DNA of 64,000 bases. Origin: Deltaproteobacteria bacterium (GTDB lineage Bacteria > Desulfobacterota > Desulfovibrionia > Desulfovibrionales > Desulfovibrionaceae). Below the pieces are notes generated by a model, which was not told where the DNA came from, ran no database searches, and saw only the letters and a program-made list of their open reading frames with translations. Where the stretch lies: positions 1 through 64,000 of the forward strand of contig JAITWK010000022.1 in assembly GCA_031285295.1 (NCBI GenBank). Reading direction: 5' to 3'. This document shows, one piece after another, positions 24,443 through 33,852 of this stretch. The first letter of the stretch is position 1. The number at the start of each line of letters is the position of its first letter. The position numbers were made by a program, and so were the translations under genes.

Positions 24443-26965
24443 TTACTGTGCCTGGGTCGGGCTATGCGGATCATGTATGGATCCGGCTTCCGCAACCCGC
24501 AATGTGACCGCCAGATCAAGCGGATCATTCAGATGCCGCGGCAAAAGTCCACTCACATCGTTCAAGGCCAGAGGCAGCACTTCATCCATATTATCAACCA
24601 GGCGAATATCCAGCCCCTTGAGAATGGCTTCCGGCACTTCCTTAAGATCCTTGGCATTCTCTTTGGGAACCAGCACGGTTTTGATCTGTCCCCGATGGGC
24701 GGCCAGCAGTTTTTCACGCAGGCCGCCAATGGGCAGCACCCGGCCACGCAGGGTTATTTCACCGGTCATGGCCACTTCGTTGCGCACTTCCAGGCCAAGC
24801 AGAGCCGAAACCATGGAGGTTGCCAGCGTGATGCCGGCCGAAGGGCCATCCTTGGGCGTGGCTCCGTCCGGCACATGGATATGGATGTCGATATCCTTGT
24901 AAAAATCCGAACGCAGGCCCAGAATGGCGGAACGCGAACGCACATAAGCAAGCGCGGCCTTGGCCGATTCGGTCATCACTTCGCCAAGCTTGCCGGTAAT
25001 GTTCAGCTTGCCGGAACCGGGCATGATGGCGGTTTCCACCACCAGCAAGTCACCGCCAAAGTCGGTATAGGCCAGGCCCATACAAGCTCCGATCTGCTGA
25101 CTTTCCTCTTTTTCGCCATGCCGGAATTTTTTTATGCCCAGAAGTTTGGGCAGGCTTTGCGCTCCGACATTGATCCGGCTTTCAAGATCGCCCGACTCCA
25201 CCAGTTGCATGGCGCTTTTACGGCAAACAGTGGCTATTTCGCGTTCCAGGCTGCGCACCCCGGCTTCCCGGGTGTAGGCGTTGATAATTTCCGCCACAGC
25301 CTTGTCGGAAATACGCAGATTTTCCACTTTAAGCCCGTTGGCTTCGAGCTGCTTGGGAATAAGAAAATCCCGTGCGATATGTTGCTTTTCTGTCTCCAGA
25401 TAGCCGGGCAGGCGGATAATCTCCATACGATCCTGCAAAGGAACCGGAATGGAGTGCAGACTGTTGGCCGTGGTAATGAAAAAGACCTTGGAAAGATCGT
25501 AATCCAGGTCCAGATAGTGATCTCTGAAAGTGGCGTTCTGTTCCGGGTCCAGCACCTCAAGCAGGGCCGAGGCCGGATCACCGCGAAAATCCGAGCTCAT
25601 TTTATCCACTTCATCCAGGCAGAACAATGGATTGCTTGATTTTACGCGTCCCAGCGACTGAACTATTTTACCGGGCAAAGCGCCCACATAAGTACGCCTA
25701 TGCCCGCGAATTTCCGCTTCATCACGCACGCCGCCCAAAGAAAGGCGCACGAATTCGCGTTGGGTAGCCCTGGCCACCGAACGGGCCAGCGAGGTTTTGC
25801 CCACGCCGGGTGGCCCCACCAGACAGAGTATCGGCCCCTTGAGCTTGTTGGAAAGCTTTTGCACGGCCAGATATTCCAGAATACGCTCTTTGGGCTTTTC
25901 CAGCCCGAAGTGATCCGCGTCCAGAATATTTTTAGCCTCGTGGATATCAATATTTGTTTCCTTAAGGCTCATCCAGGGCAAATCCAGAATCCAGTCCAGG
26001 TAATTGCGCACTATGTTGTATTCGGCAGCCGAAGGCGACATGTAGCGCAGCTTTTTAAGTTCGTTCAAAGCACGCTCACGCGCCTCGTCCGGCAATTCTT
26101 TTTCCGCAAGGCGTTTTTCCAGTTCCTGCACTTCGGCCTGCGGGTCGTCCTCGCGGCCCATTTCCTTATGGATGGCCTTGATTTGCTCGTTCAGATAATA
26201 TTCGCGCTGATTGCGCTCCATCTGCCCCTTGACGCGGTTCTTGATGCTCCGCTCCACCGAGGCCACGGCAATTTCGCCCTGCAAAATATCATAGACCGTC
26301 AACAGGCGGCGTACCGGATCAAAAATTTCCAGCACTTCCTGTTTGCGCCGGTAATCAAGCTTCAGATGCGCCATGACCATATCGGACAAACGTCCGGGCA
26401 GGTTAACGCCCATCATGGCCCCAAGGCTTTCCGGGGGAATTCTTTTGTTGATCCGGTTATATTCTTCAAGCGCTTCCCGCACGGAATTGACGGCAGCGGC
26501 GCTTTCACTGGAGACTTGCTCCTGCTCATGCGCGGGCATGATTACAGCCATGTGGAATCTGGGATCATCCGACGCCCCGGCCGCAACGGGCGGGAGGGCG
26601 TTTTCGCCGGCAGTTTCGCCATACATGGCGTCAGCCTGCCAGCGGGCGCGGTAAAGTCCTTCAAACAGAACCTTTACCGTACCGTCCGGCAAGCGCAACA
26701 CCTGCAAAATTCTGGCTACAGTGCCAAGCTCGAAAAGATCCTTGGGTTCAGGTTTTTCCTGATCCGGCGAACGCTGGGCCACCAGCAGAATCTTTTTGCC
26801 GTATTCCTCAAAAGAAATATCCACGGCTTTAATGGAAGAAAGCCGGCCCACGAACAGTGGCATGATTGAATGCGGAAAAATGACTATTTCCCGCAAAGGC
26901 ATGAGCGGCAGCCGACGCTCATTGCGAAACGTCGGCTGGGCAAGTCCGGCAGTGATATTGACCAT
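24443..26965 (-). CDS. lon: ATP-dependent Lon protease
   Basis: The 840-aa cytosolic protease degrades misfolded and regulatory proteins. It has the N-terminal substrate domain ([20 protein letters not shown]), the AAA+ module with Walker [10 protein letters not shown] and Walker [11 protein letters not shown], and the peptidase domain with catalytic Ser709 ([10 protein letters not shown]) and a lysine near 752 ([13 protein letters not shown]). The ribosome site TAGGAG contains the clpX stop codon three bases upstream, tying lon to the clpP-clpX-lon operon. Confidence 0.97.
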   Translation of the reverse strand: MVNITAGLAQPTFRNERRLPLMPLREIVIFPHSIMPLFVGRLSSIKAVDISFEEYGKKILLVAQRSPDQEKPEPKDLFELGTVARILQVLRLPDGTVKVLFEGLYRARWQADAMYGETAGENALPPVAAGASDDPRFHMAVIMPAHEQEQVSSESAAAVNSVREALEEYNRINKRIPPESLGAMMGVNLPGRLSDMVMAHLKLDYRRKQEVLEIFDPVRRLLTVYDILQGEIAVASVERSIKNRVKGQMERNQREYYLNEQIKAIHKEMGREDDPQAEVQELEKRLAEKELPDEARERALNELKKLRYMSPSAAEYNIVRNYLDWILDLPWMSLKETNIDIHEAKNILDADHFGLEKPKERILEYLAVQKLSNKLKGPILCLVGPPGVGKTSLARSVARATQREFVRLSLGGVRDEAEIRGHRRTYVGALPGKIVQSLGRVKSSNPLFCLDEVDKMSSDFRGDPASALLEVLDPEQNATFRDHYLDLDYDLSKVFFITTANSLHSIPVPLQDRMEIIRLPGYLETEKQHIARDFLIPKQLEANGLKVENLRISDKAVAEIINAYTREAGVRSLEREIATVCRKSAMQLVESGDLESRINVGAQSLPKLLGIKKFRHGEKEESQQIGACMGLAYTDFGGDLLVVETAIMPGSGKLNITGKLGEVMTESAKAALAYVRSRSAILGLRSDFYKDIDIHIHVPDGATPKDGPSAGITLATSMVSALLGLEVRNEVAMTGEITLRGRVLPIGGLREKLLAAHRGQIKTVLVPKENAKDLKEVPEAILKGLDIRLVDNMDEVLPLALNDVSGLLPRHLNDPLDLAVTLRVAEAGSIHDPHSPTQAQ

Positions 26966-26968
26966 AAT

Positions 26969-28222
26969 TTAGGCTCCTACCGCGCTCTGCCCGTCCGTTT
27001 CATAAAGATACAGGGGCGGCTTGCCCTTTTCAATAACAGCGGCATTGATCACGCACTCTTTGGCACCCTGATGATCCGGCAACGAATACATGATTTCCAG
27101 CATGGAGCTTTCCAGGACGTTGCGCAGGCCTCTCGCGCCGGTCTTTCTTTCAATGGCCAGACGGGCCACGGCCTGCAAGGCGTCCTGCGTAAAACTGAGC
27201 TTGACGTGATCCAGATTGAACAGGGCCTGATACTGCTTGATCAAAGCGTTTTTCGGCTCGGTCAGCACACGGATCAAATCATCCTCGCCAAGCTCGTCAA
27301 CCTGGGTGACCACCGGGATACGGCCCACAAATTCGGGAATAAGGCCGAACTTGACCAGATCGTTCGGATGCACTTCAGCAAGCACATCAACTTCTTTGCC
27401 TTCGGCCTGGATTTTGGCTCCAAAGCCCATGGAACGACCGCGCACCCGCTGCTCGACAATTTTGTCCAGCCCGATGAAAGCCCCGCCCAGAATGAACAGG
27501 ATGTTGGAGGTATCCATGCGGATGTATTCCTGCTGCGGATGCTTGCGCCCGCCCTTGGGCGGAATGTTGGCCTCGGTGCCTTCGATAATCTTGAGCAGGG
27601 CCTGCTGCACGCCTTCGCCGGAAACGTCGCGGGTAATCGAGGGGCTGTCGCCCTTGCGCGAAATTTTGTCTATTTCATCAATATAAATGATGCCCTTGCT
27701 GGCGGATTCCAAATCGTATTCAGCGTTTTGCAGCAATTGCACCAGAATATTTTCCACATCCTCGCCCACATAACCGGCCTCGGTAAGCGTGGTGGCATCG
27801 GCAATGGCAAAAGGCACTCGCAAAATACGGGCCAGGGTTTTGGCCAGCAGGGTTTTGCCGCTGCCGGAAGGCCCCATGAGCAGAATATTGCTTTTTTCCA
27901 GCTCAATATCGCCGCTCAGATGCTCGGCAAAAAATACGCGCTTGTAATGGTTGTGTACGGCCACGGAAAGGATTTTTTTGGCCCGATCCTGCCCGATGAC
28001 GTATTCATCCAGCTTGGCCTTGATCTGCGAAGGCGAAAGCAGACGCCCGTCCTCTTTGATCTCGTCCATGGTCTGATCTGTAAGAATCTCGCTGCACAGA
28101 TGCACGCAATCATCGCAAATAGCGATGGAATCCATACCGGCGATCAACCGGTTAACCTGCTCCTCGTTTTTTCCGCAAAAGGAACAAACAAGGCTCTGCT
28201 TGTTTTCGGTAGGCTTGCTCAT
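26969..28222 (-). CDS. clpX: ClpXP unfoldase subunit ClpX
   Basis: The 417-aa AAA+ unfoldase feeds ClpP. The N-terminal zinc-binding domain has C13, C16, C36 and C39. Further motifs are Walker [14 protein letters not shown], Walker [11 protein letters not shown], the pore loop GYVGED and sensor 2 region [12 protein letters not shown]. It lies 12 bases after clpP and 3 bases before lon. Confidence 0.97.
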   Translation of the reverse strand: MSKPTENKQSLVCSFCGKNEEQVNRLIAGMDSIAICDDCVHLCSEILTDQTMDEIKEDGRLLSPSQIKAKLDEYVIGQDRAKKILSVAVHNHYKRVFFAEHLSGDIELEKSNILLMGPSGSGKTLLAKTLARILRVPFAIADATTLTEAGYVGEDVENILVQLLQNAEYDLESASKGIIYIDEIDKISRKGDSPSITRDVSGEGVQQALLKIIEGTEANIPPKGGRKHPQQEYIRMDTSNILFILGGAFIGLDKIVEQRVRGRSMGFGAKIQAEGKEVDVLAEVHPNDLVKFGLIPEFVGRIPVVTQVDELGEDDLIRVLTEPKNALIKQYQALFNLDHVKLSFTQDALQAVARLAIERKTGARGLRNVLESSMLEIMYSLPDHQGAKECVINAAVIEKGKPPLYLYETDGQSAVGA

Positions 28223-28234
28223 ATTTTTCTCGTG

Positions 28235-28837
28235 TTACTTTGTTTCGGCGGCCAAATCGCCGCGCGAGCGCAGTACTCTGTCGATAAGTCCGAACTTTAC
28301 CGCTTCTTCGGCGCCCATGAAATTATCTCTTTCGGTATGGGCTTCAATTTCTTTTTTGGTCCGTCCGGTGTGCGAGGCCAGAATTCCGTTAAGCGAGGCC
28401 TTGAGGCGCAACACTTCCTTGGCGTGAATGTCGATATCCGTGGCCTGACCGCGAAAACCGCCCGAAGGCTGGTGAATCATGATCCGGCTGTTGGGCAGAG
28501 CGTAGCGCATGCCTTTGGTGCCAGCGGCAAGCAAAAGAGCGCCCATGCTGGCCGCCTGCCCCATGCACAGGGTAGCCACCGGGCAGTTGATGTACTGCAT
28601 GGTGTCATAGATGGCCAGCCCGGCCGTAACCACCCCGCCGGGCGAGTTGATGTAGAGATAGATTTCCTTGTCCGGGTCTTCGGATTCCAGAAACAGAAGC
28701 TGGGCGCAAATCAGCGAGGCGCTGTGGTCGTCCACTTCCTCACCGAGCAGAACAATGCGATCCTTGAGCAGCCGTGAATAGATATCATAAGCCCGTTCGG
28801 ATCGGCCGGTATTTTCAACAACCATGGGTATGGGCAT
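28235..28837 (-). CDS. clpP: ATP-dependent Clp protease proteolytic subunit ClpP
   Basis: The 200-aa serine protease forms the ClpXP chamber. Catalytic triad: Ser in [15 protein letters not shown], His in [10 protein letters not shown] and Asp in [12 protein letters not shown]. Start ATG 28837 is preferred over GTG 28843 because AAGGAG lies five bases upstream of the ATG. A strong imperfect hairpin (28862-28894) sits in the leader just before the ribosome site. Confidence 0.97.
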   Translation of the reverse strand: MPIPMVVENTGRSERAYDIYSRLLKDRIVLLGEEVDDHSASLICAQLLFLESEDPDKEIYLYINSPGGVVTAGLAIYDTMQYINCPVATLCMGQAASMGALLLAAGTKGMRYALPNSRIMIHQPSGGFRGQATDIDIHAKEVLRLKASLNGILASHTGRTKKEIEAHTERDNFMGAEEAVKFGLIDRVLRSRGDLAAETK

Positions 28838-28861
28838 GTTCACTCCTTAAAATTCATCTTT

Positions 28862-28894
28862 CTTGCCTGACGCCCAACCAGGGCGTTGGCAAGC
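28862..28894 (-). repeat. leader hairpin of clpP, weak relative of the dispersed repeat
   Basis: On the minus strand, CTTGCC-AA-CGCCC pairs with GGGCG-TCA-GGCAAG around TGGTT. It shares TTGCCTGACG with the copy at 4021-4064. It may be a decayed repeat copy recruited as a 5' leader structure. Confidence 0.45.
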
Positions 28895-29179
28895 TTGCTT
28901 AATGTATATGCAAAAAATATTCCGCAAATTATATCTATTGAGATTTTTTAAACATAGCCAAATAATCTAGCTACACCTTGCCAAAAAAGTCCAGACTTTT
29001 TTTAGACTGCCCAAAATCCGGTGCTTTTTTTGACAATCGCTCCCTGCCGCTCTCGTTCTCTTCTACTATAGTTGTTGGCCACCAAAAGACAAGGCGCGCC
29101 TTTATAAAAGAAAGTGGAGTCAGAAAGCATTTAAACGTGAACTTGCTATATGCTGCACAACGGGTAAAGCCCGCCCAAA

Positions 29180-29208
29180 AACAAAATGCGCACTAGGCGC
29201 ATTTTGTT
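29180..29208. terminator. rho-independent terminator after tig
   Basis: AACAAAATGCGC (29180-29191) pairs perfectly with GCGCATTTTGTT (29197-29208) around a 5-base loop. It lies 37 bases beyond the tig stop codon. Confidence 0.85.
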
Positions 29209-29245
29209 GATAATATCGGCAAAGCCAGAGCCGGCTTGCCTTTAT

Positions 29246-30565
29246 TTATTTTTCTTCGGGCTTGGCAGCCGGTTTGACCATGGTCACTTCGGCCTTGCTG
29301 TACAGATGTTTCAGCGCCTTGTCGGACATAATGCGTTCATGCACCACGCCGATCATGTTGTTGTTCACATATTCGTCGCGCACTTCCTCAAAGCTGCGTC
29401 TGGCGCTGGCGGCAGACTGGGCGATGAACTGGAGTATTTCCTGCTCGGAGACTTCGATTTTCTCGGCCTTGGCCACGCGGTAAAGGAACACATATTCCTT
29501 GACGTGCTTTTTGGCTTCTTCCACAGCCTGATCCCGGAAGTCTTCAAGTTTGCCGATATCCTGCGGTTTGTCGCCTTTACCGGCCTGCTGGCGCAGACGG
29601 TCAAAATGATTGGCCTGAGCCACGGCAGTGAAGCGCTGCACCAGGGTTTCCGGCAGCGGGAAATCAATTTTGCCCAGCAGGCCTTCCAGAAGCTTGTTCT
29701 GGGCTACGCTGCGGGTAACATTGGCACGGCTTTGGGTAAAGGAAGTGCGGATGGCGTCGCGCACCGCGTCCATGGTGGCAAAAGGTCCGAGCTTGGCCGC
29801 AAATTCGTCGTTAAGCTCGGGGAGCTGGCGTTCGTTAAGGGCGCTTACCTTAACCTTCATGCGCACTTCTTTGCCCGCGAATTCGCTGTTCATGAAATCA
29901 GCCGGGAAAGTGATCTGCTTTTCGGCTTCCTCGCCAACCGTGACGGACTTAACAAAATCCTCAAAAGCTTCAAAGGTAAGCTTTTCGCCCAGGGCCAAAT
30001 CCAGGCCGGAAACGGTGAGGCTGGGGATTTCCTTGCCCTCTTCGTCAAAGGCGGTCATATCAACAGTAGCCACATCGCCATCGCGCGGGGCGCGTTTTTC
30101 GCTAACCGGAGCCATATCGGCCAGATCGCGGCGGGCCATTTGCAGCATGTTGTCGATTTCATCGTCGCCAACAACCACCTCCTCTTCTTCCACCGGGAAG
30201 CCTTGATAATCCGGCAGGTCGAACACCGGCATGACTTCAAAGCTGAAAGAATAGGTAAAATCCTTGCCACGCGCCACAACTTCGGCGTCGTATTCCACCT
30301 TGGAGGCGGGGTCCAGCTCCAGCTCGTCGATAATGCGGCGCACGTTGCCGTCAATCATTTCGCTGGTGGCTTCGGAATAAATATCCTTATGATACTGCGC
30401 TTCAATCATCTTCAAAGGAGCCTTGCCCTTGCGGAAGCCCGGCACGGAAACCGAAGCGCGGTATTTGGCCGCCATCAGGTCGATATGCTTGTCGATGTCG
30501 GCGGCAGGCACGGTCACTTCAAACTTCTTTTTAAGGGGGGCCAGGTCTTCAACTTTGTATTGCAT
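29246..30565 (-). CDS. tig: trigger factor
   Basis: Ribosome-bound chaperone and prolyl isomerase, 439 aa. The N-terminal ribosome-binding domain has the signature VPGFRKGKAP (about 40-50). The middle FKBP-like domain shows the GDVATVDMTAFDEEGKEI and FEDFVKSVTVGEE regions, and the C-terminal helical arms run to a lysine/glutamate-rich tail. AAGGAG lies seven bases before the ATG. The tig-clpP-clpX-lon order is conserved in many bacteria. Confidence 0.96.
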   Translation of the reverse strand: MQYKVEDLAPLKKKFEVTVPAADIDKHIDLMAAKYRASVSVPGFRKGKAPLKMIEAQYHKDIYSEATSEMIDGNVRRIIDELELDPASKVEYDAEVVARGKDFTYSFSFEVMPVFDLPDYQGFPVEEEEVVVGDDEIDNMLQMARRDLADMAPVSEKRAPRDGDVATVDMTAFDEEGKEIPSLTVSGLDLALGEKLTFEAFEDFVKSVTVGEEAEKQITFPADFMNSEFAGKEVRMKVKVSALNERQLPELNDEFAAKLGPFATMDAVRDAIRTSFTQSRANVTRSVAQNKLLEGLLGKIDFPLPETLVQRFTAVAQANHFDRLRQQAGKGDKPQDIGKLEDFRDQAVEEAKKHVKEYVFLYRVAKAEKIEVSEQEILQFIAQSAASARRSFEEVRDEYVNNNMIGVVHERIMSDKALKHLYSKAEVTMVKPAAKPEEK

Positions 30566-30721
30566 TAAAAAGCTCCTTGTGAATTCAACGGCGTATTTTA
30601 ATTAAAATTATTTCGCATACCAGGACGCTTGCCAAGCTCAGGCCGAGCGTGAAAGCCAAAAAATCAGCCTGCCCTGCGCAAAGCGCGGCAGACCATCCGA
30701 CTGCTTAACAAACGATTGAGC

Positions 30722-30750
30722 AAAATACAAGATAACCCTTGCGCGGTCAA
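30722..30750 (-). promoter_or_regulatory. sigma70-type promoter for tig
   Basis: On the minus strand, TTGACC (30750-30745) and TATTTT (30727-30722) are separated by exactly 17 bases, about 160 bases upstream of the tig start. The long leader includes a GCGC hairpin around 30665-30690. Confidence 0.65.
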
Positions 30751-30822
30751 GATTTAGTTGTTGTGGCTGGCGTCGCAGTAGCTTGGATAGTTAAACGGTT
30801 CAAATGTCGCGTCGAAATATTT

Positions 30823-31098
30823 TTAAGTTGCCTTATAAACTTCCCGGCGATGTCCTATCAGCACGACCAAAATAATAATTTTCTCGTCCTGAATTTCACA
30901 CAAAATTCTGTAGTCGCCAGAACGGTAGCGCCACAGGCCCGCAAAACGGGAACCTTTCATTGATTCCACGATGCTGCGCGGATTTTCCAGGTTGGAAACT
31001 CTTTTTCGCATGAATTTCACAATCTGCTTTTCAGCGTTAGCTCCGAGATGCGCTAAGGCTTTATCGGCTTCCGGAGAAAACTCAATCTGCCAGGCCAA
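30823..31098 (-). CDS. relE: RelE/ParE-family toxin
   Basis: The 91-aa protein has the RelE fold pattern: IEFSPEADKALAHLGANAEKQ helices followed by strands GLWRYRSGDYRILCEIQ and IIILVVLIGHRREVY. The arginines and the C-terminal tyrosine fit the ribosome-dependent mRNA-interferase type. It overlaps the antitoxin gene by 17 bases and follows it, the usual antitoxin-first order. Activity is inferred from family. Confidence 0.88.
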   Translation of the reverse strand: MAWQIEFSPEADKALAHLGANAEKQIVKFMRKRVSNLENPRSIVESMKGSRFAGLWRYRSGDYRILCEIQDEKIIILVVLIGHRREVYKAT

Positions 31099-31306
31099 GG
31101 CGGCGCTCCACTTCTTCTAAGGGAATGGTTTTTTCTCCGCTAGCCCGGAATCGCTCCAGAGCTGCTTCCGCAAGATAAACATCTTCGATATCCTCAAGGC
31201 TGCGCTCCAACGCCTCACGAACATAAAAGCTTTTAGGGCGCTTGGTGACATCGGCCAGCACGTTGAGCCGGGTTTCCATTGCTTCAGGTAATCGGACGGT
31301 AAGCAT
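31082..31306 (-). CDS. relB: RelB-like ribbon-helix-helix antitoxin
   Basis: The 74-aa protein starts with a ribbon-helix-helix DNA-binding module (LTVRLPEAMETRLNVLAD, then KSFYVREALERSL) and ends in a charged helix likely to cover the toxin. ATG 31306 is chosen because AGGAGG lies eight bases upstream; a longer frame from TTG 31327 would place that site inside the gene. It probably represses its own promoter. Confidence 0.86.
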   Translation of the reverse strand: MLTVRLPEAMETRLNVLADVTKRPKSFYVREALERSLEDIEDVYLAEAALERFRASGEKTIPLEEVERRLGLAD

Positions 31307-31417
31307 AAGTGCATCCTCCTTTTGCAATACACATAATGCATGTATTACATAATTTCAAGATTTAAATCCGGTGGAACACTTGCCGTCACCTTCTTAACAA
31401 AAAACGGGGTTATATTG

Positions 31418-32134
31418 TCAGCTTCCCAGTTCAACACTCTGGTGCTGTTCATCCAGCACAGCCGTTTGCACATTAAGTCCGAAATATCGCGCCATCCCTT
31501 CCTGAAAGGCCTGGCAGACTTCCACGACAAGACTTGAAGGTAATTCCCCCAGTATTTCCGACACAAAAAAAATGTTTCGGCTTTCAGGCGTCAGGATGGC
31601 ATGGCGGGACTGTTTCCATACGAAATGTCGGGTAATAATTTCCGGCCCGTCCGCATAACACACTTCTCCGGCAGGAATAGCAACGGCTTCGTCACTGTCC
31701 AGCGCGGTAAATCTGTCTCCTTCCCTTGAAAACCGCAAACAAAGATCGTTTCGCAATACATCCATATCGAATCCGCCAGCCGGCACAAGATGGCTCAGGG
31801 AGACGGCATTATAAAAATCCACCAGCGGATTGATGCTGACCGGAGAGCCGCCTTTTGCCGCACGGCGGGCCAACGCTTCAACAGAACTGGGAAAGTGTTT
31901 TCGTGGCGCCCCTACTTCGCGCATTCGTTCCCCCCAAGGCTTTATGTTCGGATGTGATTGCGGGTTCTCGTGCGCGGCCACCTCTTGTCCGGCATGTTGC
32001 CATGCCGCACCGGCATAAGCGGCGATTTCATTTTTTGCTTCAGGGCTTGGAGGCTGAACCGCGAACGCGGCTGTGGTAACCAGTTTCATATCCGGAAAAT
32101 GGGAAAAAATATCAGGGTCGATGACGAAGCGCAT
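31418..32134 (-). CDS. B3/B4-domain protein (phenylalanyl-tRNA synthetase beta-like)
   Basis: The 238-aa protein resembles stand-alone B3/B4 domains related to the editing region of PheT. Recognisable parts are KPWGERMREVG, PSSVEALARRAAKGGS, INPLVDFYNAVSLSHLVPAGGFD and ITRHFVWKQSRHAIL. Free-standing members are thought to act on mischarged tRNA, which remains unproven for this one. It sits between a toxin-antitoxin pair and a tRNA-Leu gene on the same strand. Confidence 0.8.
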   Translation of the reverse strand: MRFVIDPDIFSHFPDMKLVTTAAFAVQPPSPEAKNEIAAYAGAAWQHAGQEVAAHENPQSHPNIKPWGERMREVGAPRKHFPSSVEALARRAAKGGSPVSINPLVDFYNAVSLSHLVPAGGFDMDVLRNDLCLRFSREGDRFTALDSDEAVAIPAGEVCYADGPEIITRHFVWKQSRHAILTPESRNIFFVSEILGELPSSLVVEVCQAFQEGMARYFGLNVQTAVLDEQHQSVELGS

Positions 32135-32201
32135 AGTTTATCTCCTTATGTGAAATTAAGGTTTGCCCATATGTGTTCAGGCCCGATCTACCCCTTTGAA
32201 C

Positions 32202-32233
32202 AAAAAACAGGGCACGCCCTAAAACATGCCCTG
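32202..32233 (-). terminator. terminator after tRNA-Leu
   Basis: On the minus strand CAGGGCA (32233-32227) pairs with TGCCCTG (32214-32208), followed by TTTTTTG. It lies just past the tRNA 3' end. Confidence 0.8.
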
Positions 32234-32265
32234 TCGGATAACCCTTCAATCAAGCTGTAAAATTT

Positions 32266-32350
32266 TGGTGCGAGAGAGGAGATTTGAACTCCTACGCCGT
32301 AAAGCGCCAGATCCTAAGTCTGGTGCGTCTGCCAATTCCGCCACTCTCGC
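32266..32350 (-). tRNA. tRNA-Leu (anticodon UAG)
   Basis: An 85-base class II tRNA. The acceptor stem GCGAGAG/CTCTCGC is perfect and CCA is encoded. The anticodon loop CTTAGGA lies on a CCAGA/TCTGG stem, giving anticodon TAG. A long variable arm (GCGCTTTACGGCGT region) and T-loop GTTCAAATC are present. It reads CUA and probably other CUN leucine codons. Confidence 0.95.
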
Positions 32351-32406
32351 ATTGGCCCTAAAACAGGGTGACAAGCGCTAATTCCTACTCTTGGTTAAGC
32401 GAAAAA

Positions 32407-33612
32407 TCAAGCCGATTTTGCCATGTCATTATCACACACAACACTACGCACAACAATCTGGTCGCGCCCCAAATGTTTGGCCTGATACATGGCATCGTCC
32501 GCCGCGCGAATGAGTGCAGCAAAGCTCTGTTCACTTGAGGGCACACCACAAAAAACACCAATGCTGACGGTAAACGAGAACTCAGGATGCTCTGCAAAAC
32601 GAGCGGCCCGCGCCTCATTCAATATGCGCCGGGCAACCAGCTCCGCAGCTTCGCAACCCGTTCGCGGCAGCATTACCAAAAATTCTTCTCCGCCGTAGCG
32701 GCAGCTTAAATCACTATTGCGGCGGCAACTATCAATGATGGCTGCCATACGCGTCAGCACAATATCGCCAAAAGCATGACCATAGGTATCGTTGACTTGT
32801 TTAAAATGATCTATATCAATGAATATAATTGATACAGACGTGCGAAAAAACTTTAAGTTATTGTAAATTGCAGATGACGCGCCCATAAAGGCATGCCTGT
32901 TGGTAGCGCCTGTCAAATTATCAGTTGTTGCCATCAACAATAAAGCTTCATTGGCATAATCTTTAAGAATAACTGCATACGAAGGTATTGCAATCAAAAA
33001 CTGCAAAAACAGAACAAGAAAAACCATGGATGATATCAAATTTGTTGATAAAACGCTGATATGCGGATTATACATGCCATATCCAGCCCGTATCAACAGC
33101 AACAATAAAAATATCCCGTAAAGCACCCCTACTGATTTGATCAGGGTTTTTGTATTTTTATTTATGAGCATTTTGATAGTCGGAAAAATCATAATCACAA
33201 AAATACCAAGTGATGATGTCACTATGCGAATGTTTCCTAACGGCAATAAATACTCAATAATATTTAATAATATTACAGAAACAATCAAAATAATGTGTAA
33301 TAATTTGTCTGTAAATAATTTTTTTTCATTTATAAGATATAAAATCGCTTGTGCTTCATATTAAAAACCAACAAACAGCATTGTTATGCCGATATTTACA
33401 GAAATAAAATCAGAAAAAATATCACGATATAATGTAAAAAAATAAGAAAAAATGAGACATATTTTAGAAAAAATCAGCAGATTAATTAAGTTATGTTCTC
33501 TTTCAATGGTATTTTTATGGCGATATATATATAAAAATAAAAGCGCCATTGCATTCCCCCAAATCAGCATTGGAAATAGCGCTTCCATACGTATGAAAAA
33601 TAATTTTTCCAC
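32407..33612 (-). pseudogene. membrane diguanylate cyclase split by an in-frame TAA
   Basis: Two frames, 33361-33612 (83 aa) and 32407-33288, lie in the same phase. They are separated only by one TAA at 33361-33363, and the codons between also read as protein (YEAQAILYLINEK). Removing that stop gives a 401-aa protein: several membrane helices, then a complete GGDEF domain with DNLTGATNRHAFMG, FIDIDHFKQVNDTYGHAFGD, the inhibitory RNSD (RxxD) and GGEEF five residues later. The GTG start at 33612 has GGGGGA upstream. Either this is a recent nonsense mutation or a shorter cyclase starts internally, at TTG 33288. The 5' part is strongly AT-rich compared with its neighbours. Confidence 0.8.
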
Positions 33613-33852
33613 TCATTCCCCCGAACAAGCGCGATCAATATTTGTTATGTTTGATTTGCTGTCTGTCTTATAATTGAAGGAGTGCTCATACATCCAATTT
33701 TTATGCAAAACAAGCAAATAGCAACTATCGCTAACTATCTGATTTTATATATCTTATAACATAAATCGAATAAGATGAGCAAATAATATTATCGCCTTGG
33801 TCCACTTTTAATGAACAGGCCAAAATTGATGGTAATGAAGTGGTAAAAGGAA

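Larger units (their letters stand above)
28838..29245. other. 408-base clpP-tig intergenic region
   Basis: No convincing gene. It holds the clpP leader hairpin (28862-28894, with TTGCCTGACG shared with the dispersed repeat family), an AT-rich stretch 28900-28980 likely to contain the clpP promoter, and the tig terminator at 29180-29208. A 72-codon plus-strand frame at 28978 has no ribosome site or recognisable motif. Confidence 0.6.

Noticed and set aside
29031-29085. Plus-strand promoter TTGACA near 29030 with TACTATAG
   Set aside because: Spacing between the boxes is about 28 bases and no plus-strand gene follows.
28978-29196. 72-codon plus-strand frame between clpP and tig
   Set aside because: No ribosome site, no recognisable motif, runs into the tig terminator and lies in a promoter region.
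32266-32350. Prophage or island attachment site in tRNA-Leu
   Set aside because: No second copy of the tRNA 3' end and no integrase next to it; xerC at 4 kb is the housekeeping type.
33361-33363. Recoding at the stop in the diguanylate cyclase
   Set aside because: The codon is TAA, not TGA, so selenocysteine insertion cannot explain it.
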